From Lingula anatina (Eukaryota > Brachiopoda > Lingulata > Lingulida > Lingulidae), in contig NW_019776068.1 of the NCBI RefSeq assembly GCF_001039355.2, positions 551,065 through 615,064 of the forward strand: DNA of 64,000 nucleotides. The letters are read 5' to 3'. A program made the position numbers and the translations under genes. Shown one piece after another: positions 55,142-61,100 of the stretch (within the stretch, counting starts at the first letter, position 1; every line of letters begins with the position of its first letter). The notes under the pieces are model-generated. The model did no database searches, had not been told where the DNA came from, and saw only the letters and a list, made by a program, of their open reading frames with translations.

Positions 55142-58100
55142 TTGTGCATATGAACTCTGGCCTGTGAAATGAAACTTTGTTTAACTTCCTGAAAAACATG
55201 TAAAAATTGAAAGTTCAGAGTGTAAACCAGCTGATCAGTAGTTAACTGTAAACAACATGAACCACAAATAGAAGAAAGGACCAGCTTCATGGTATAGAAT
55301 TTTGGAAGATAAGGGTGATAATATCTCGTGTATTAAGCCAGTTTTTCAATTTGAGAGCCTTGTGCACTTCCTTTCTAAAGATTTTAGTGTATGGCTCAAG
55401 AAAGCTTCAGGATATTTATTCTTTAGCTTAAATAATATTGCTTTCCTCTTTTTTATGTTAGTGGAAGATATGGCCATGTGATAAGCCTAGGGACCCTTCC
55501 TGTTTTCTTTTGGAATTGGATACATAATATAGCTGAAACCCAGGGTGCTGTAGTCAAGTAGTAACCCCAAAACTAAAGCTTTGTATCCCAAAATTACCTA
55601 TTCCAATCTTCTCTCCATCAGAGACTAGAATCAGACATCAGTGAATTCCATACCTGTGACTGTCTGCTAGATGACTACAGTTATGTGCTTTCACTGGAGT
55701 TCCACCTTCTAGGCAGTGTTATGCCAGGCTTGAAACTATGACTGGTCATCTAGTGCAGGATCCATAATAAGCTTGTTGGGGATGGGTTGGATTGTAGTTA
55801 AGAATTAATGAAGTATCTGGAGTATAACTTCATTTGGCAGTCTGGAGTAGGGTTAGAGGTGTGGAATGTTATAGCAAGAGCTTTATGTTTATTATTTTTG
55901 TCCAATTTTTATACAGGCTTAGAGTGAAACGTGGAAAACTAACATTATAACACGTGAAACATTTGATGCCTGTCGTGAAAATCAGATTGGAAAAAAACTG
56001 TTGCTAGTTGATCTTTTCTCCAAATAATAATGTCAAAAAGTAGTTTCAGTTTAATGCACAGCAAACAATACAAAAAGGTAGGAAAATGATAAATACCAAG
56101 CTTAATTGTCAGTTCATACTCCATTAGACCTTGAGCAGTACTTGAGGACATATTTGTATGAACATTGAAATATGGGAAGAAAATCGATAGCAAGAATGTG
56201 CAAGTTGTAATTGCAGCGTCCCAGAGGAAGGCAATATTATCTCTCCCTGTCTGCTAGTTTAATGGACCTAGTTTCTCCCACTTTTTGTTACATGTCAGGA
56301 ATGTATACAGCAATGCTAGCTTGAAAATGTCAGGAAAAATGACACTTTGGTTTTTAAAAAGATAGCTAGGAATATTGGTAAGGTCTTAGAAATGTACTCT
56401 CCGACAATAAAGCACCGGAAAAACCTGTGGTTGTGACATTTACCAGGGCAAATTGAGTGGAGTAAACGAGGTTTCTTTTAACATATAACAGATGTAGCTT
56501 TTGATTAGAAAACTCTTGGTGCTTTCCCAGGCCCAGTGCGGTTTTTGCAGGGTTATTGATGCAGAAATGTGCAGGAAAGTTTTGTTGTCCTAATTGTTCA
56601 AAAACTTGCAATGAACATTTTGTAAGATGGAGTAATCATGAGACCAAAACTTAGGACCAAAGAACCATTCACTGGATTTTGAATCACAATTATCAAATGA
56701 GCCACACTTGTTTTTGCATGTTTATGAATTGCCTAAAACAAAAGTTCTCTGTTACCAAAAAAAATTGAATTCTTCTTTAATGTCAATACCAAAAGCAAAA
56801 GATTGATCATTTGTATTCGTGCATTGAAACACTTATATAGAAAACAGAACCTGAAACTTCCTTTTCCTGGTTTCATATGCCCTCTTCTGCATTCACGGTT
56901 TTCTAGTCGTTTATCAAAAACACAATATCCGTCTTTGAACTGGTGGCTCTACTAGCTACAGTCAAGGGAGGAAATGAGAGCTTAATGTCGATGATAGGAT
57001 TGAATTGGAGATTCAGGAAAATCATTTTGTGCAGCCTACTAATACTTTGCCATTGTCTAGACCTCGCAAAGTTTTGGGTTTTATGCTGTAGTCAGGTTGC
57101 ATACTAACAGTATAATTAATGAGAAAGATATGAGTTGGGTTAATGGCTTTTGACCAAGCATGGTGCTTTTTTATAGGGTTTTATTTATTGCATGATAGAC
57201 ATCTGTATTTTATCATTGCAGGTTTATTTCCAAGTTGACAATTTTTAAAATGGCATTACCAAGAACAATGTAATAAACTAATAAAATAAACTTTGAGTGT
57301 TAGCTACTAAATAGCGAAAAGAATTCAATTGTTATTTTTTATGAATTTTATGGAGTACAGTTAAAACAAATACTATTGGATTTTTATAATAACCAAGGAA
57401 AAATAAAAAACAGTTTCACAATAATCTAAAAAAATTATGTAAATTTTTTGCTTAAATTCATATCTCGGTTAGGAAATAAAAGCTGTAATCTGTACCTTTA
57501 TATGCTTTTATTTAATCTGTTATTCTAGTCCCAGGCAGGCCTGAGCGGGTTAGAGTGGAAACTGTCAACTCCACTGCCATCCGGGTGAGATGGAGCTCAC
57601 CGGCTCCAGACAAACGAAATGGCATCATCCGCGCCTATGTAGTGATCTACGGAAAAATAGACATCAGCAGCATGCAGTTAATAGGGAGCAGGAAGCGCCA
57701 CACGATCAGCGGTGGTCAGGTGACAGAAACGGTCATCACTGGACTGCAACCGGATTCTTCCTACAAGTTCCAGGTGGCTGCAGTGACTGGGAAGGGAGAT
57801 GGCATTTATAGCAAGGGGAAAATTGCTAAGACATTAGGGGCAGGTAAGTGCAAAGATTTCATAGAATTTATATCTATAGATACCTTACTGTTTTTCACCT
57901 GAAGCAAAGTCAGATTTAACTGATTCATTATTGGTGAATCATAAAGACCCATAAATCTTAGACTCAAAAAAAAAAAAAAAAGTTTTTTACGAAAATGGGT
58001 ACCCAAATAAGAAGGTATAGATTGAATAAGTGCTGAGCTGTTGGTAATTGATTCAAATGCTCGGTAACTCTGCCATCATTAACACCTGGTTCTTGTTGAA

Positions 58101-61100
58101 GATTTGATTTAAGGGTGACTAGTTCTTTTATTATTAAGTCCAAAAGAAATGCAGATTGAGTCAAGAAATGGACTATTGATGATTTGCTGTTTATCTCCAA
58201 AAATGAGCACAGGAATACAAGGGGAATTACGATTTGTAATAAACTTTTGATTTCTTTCATAATTTTATGATTTTGAGCAGCATTGAATATATACTGATGG
58301 CTTCATTTCAGTCCCAGAAAGACCACGTTCCTTCAGAGTAAATTTAATCAACGAAGATCCGCCCATGGTGCAGCTGGTATGGCAGCGACCTAGGAATATC
58401 TATGGAGCTCTGCAGGCGTATAAGTTGGAGTACGGAAAAGTTGGTTCTGACAAATTTGAGACTATAGCACTTGAAGCTGAACAGTACCAGCGCACAGTAA
58501 CGTCACTAGGTATGTTTTCATGTATACACACTAGGAAAAGTAGAGCAAAAATTTATATGGATGGCATTTGTATGTTGCCCCTGAAAGCATTCATTTCCAC
58601 TGGTATTTTCACATAATCAAGAGATCTACAAGCTTGTTAGCCAAGATCATAGAACTTAATCTCCTGGAGTACTGCCGTGAATTAACAGAGCCAGGTGTGC
58701 AAGTCTGATTGCCTGTCCCTTCAGGGTGTTTATTTAAAAAGAAAGAGTTCAAGAGGGGAAATGAAATTGGTTTTACCAACCTGTTGGTTTTTTATGGAGA
58801 AGTGATATTTAAAAAAAAAGATACATTTTTGAGTTGTAAATCTTTCGTAACAATAGTGAAGGCAATATGTAACATTCAGCTAGGGCAGTAAGGAAGTGTT
58901 AATGTCTTTTTTCTTCCCCTCCATAGACAGACTATTAGATCACCATCTAATGTGTCTATTTTAAGTGCCTGCATTAGTTCCAATAACAAGCTCCCTATTA
59001 ATGTGAAGGCCATTGCAGATTCAACTGCTCCATAGTGGGTCACAGATATCACTAGCTGCAGCTTGGATTGTATTTCAGCAAGTCTCTGAAATCCAATAAT
59101 TTTTTTGTAAAGCAGAACATTTCAGGATCTCAACTGTCATTATTGTAACTTTGATGTTATTAAATACATAAATGATGATCAATTTATGGACCATGCTAAC
59201 AGATATAATGGGACAGTTCTGTTGACATTTTGCATAGATTTGATGAATGCCATTGTGTATTATGAAATTAATGGATGTTCTTTCACAATGTGCACCATTG
59301 ATTATATACATCTATTCTTGTTTTCTTTACAAGACTGAGGTTAATACTCTCAAAAATTGCCGCCATGTGTTACTAATGGAAAAGTGATGTTTTTCCTCAA
59401 TTATTATTGCTTAACAGCATGTAATTTATTATAGATCTTTCCAAATCATATAAAAGCTTTTTACTTCAGTTCTGAAATATGTAAATAAATATCCGTTAAC
59501 TTTATAAATATTGTCATTGAATTTGAATTGTATGATAATTACTCTAAAATGTATTATACAAATATCATAAATTTATTTTATAGATCGTGGTGCTGAATAC
59601 GAGTTCCGACTGTCAGCCAGAAACACTGTCGACTATGGCGAAAAGGCAGTACAGAATATCAAAACACCAGATTCTGGTTAGTATGTCTACTCTGAAGCCC
59701 TCTGAATAAAAAAAGCGCTGGAAAATATGGGATGCGTTTCACATTGATTTCAAGTGAAAACCTCCAATGATAATTGCATTTTTCTCCAAAGACCTCGACT
59801 AAATGCATCTTATCACTTCCTTGTATGTGAACTTTTTCCCCACCAGTTCTACATACTTAACCAATGACAGTGATGCAATTATTATTAAAAGGTGCACTCT
59901 CTTTACTTGACTAAGTCTTATAATCATATATTATACATTATCATCTTACTTGGCTATAATCCTTTGAAACATGTAAAAGAATATCTGCATTGAATGAGGG
60001 AACAGGCAGTGTGATACCAGCCTTTAGAGTGTGGCCATCACTATAATTGACAAGAGAGAGATTATCATGTGCATTCCAGTATTGGATTAATCTTAAATTT
60101 GTTTTCCCTTTTTAGTTTTTCATTTGGTGCATTACATCTATGTAGTCGTATGATTTGATTCAAGTGGCATTTGATATTTTCAAATTTCGTTAGTATCTGA
60201 TAAGTTGGTATTTATGAAATGTAAGAATTGATCAGGGAGTCCTGCTAATGGACCGAGTAGTCCACAGGTGTGAGATTGGACAAGATCCACTCCAACTCAC
60301 TGTGGGCATGTAAATAATCTGTAATAAGAAAGCATTGATGGGACTCTAGAGAGTGCCTTGAATTACCCACATATAGAAAATACAGTAGTAGGCCTGAATG
60401 GTGCTGTTTCCAATGTTTGATGGATAGAGGTTGAAAATTGAGTGCTGGCATGTAATAATCATGAATGTGAAACAAGGCACTTAGTACTGACTAGCATAAT
60501 TATAGAAAGGGGAGAGGAAATTCTTAAGGGATTGGGGGATGTCCCTCTGAAAGAGTACTAAAGTTCAATTAATACGTTATTACTAAGTTCAGAGGTCAGG
60601 ATTGTTTGATATCTTTAGCCCTCATTCATATTGTTTTCCCCAAATAACTTGTGACATTCCAGTAAACTTGCTGTCTATACCCTCCTTTCTTCCTTCCTTC
60701 AGTACCCTATGGATACCCAATGAACTTCACCATGAGCGCCAAGACTAGCACAGTGGCTCAGTTGAGCTGGAAGCCACCTCCAGCTGACCAGTGCAATGGC
60801 AGGATCATCATGTATGAAATAGAGTATTACAAGAAGCTGGACGACATCAATTCCTTCTCATTGAACGTATCACAAATGGAGACTGAAGTGTCTGGGTTGG
60901 AAACCAACGAAGTCTACTTGTTTCAAATCAAGGCCTACACCAGCAAAGGACCAGGGCCATGGAGCCCTAAATATCAGTTTAAGACATATAAACAATGTAA
61001 GTTTTGTTCCCAGTCAATTCAGTAAGATAACCCACACCTATATATCCTTTTTTCTTGCCCATCCCCTTCTATCACCTGTAGCCATATTTCTGACTGCTAC

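Noticed and set aside
54889-55290. Open frames rich in [10 protein letters not shown] and SLSLSL.
   Set aside because: They are translations of the (CT)n and poly-T tract, not genes.
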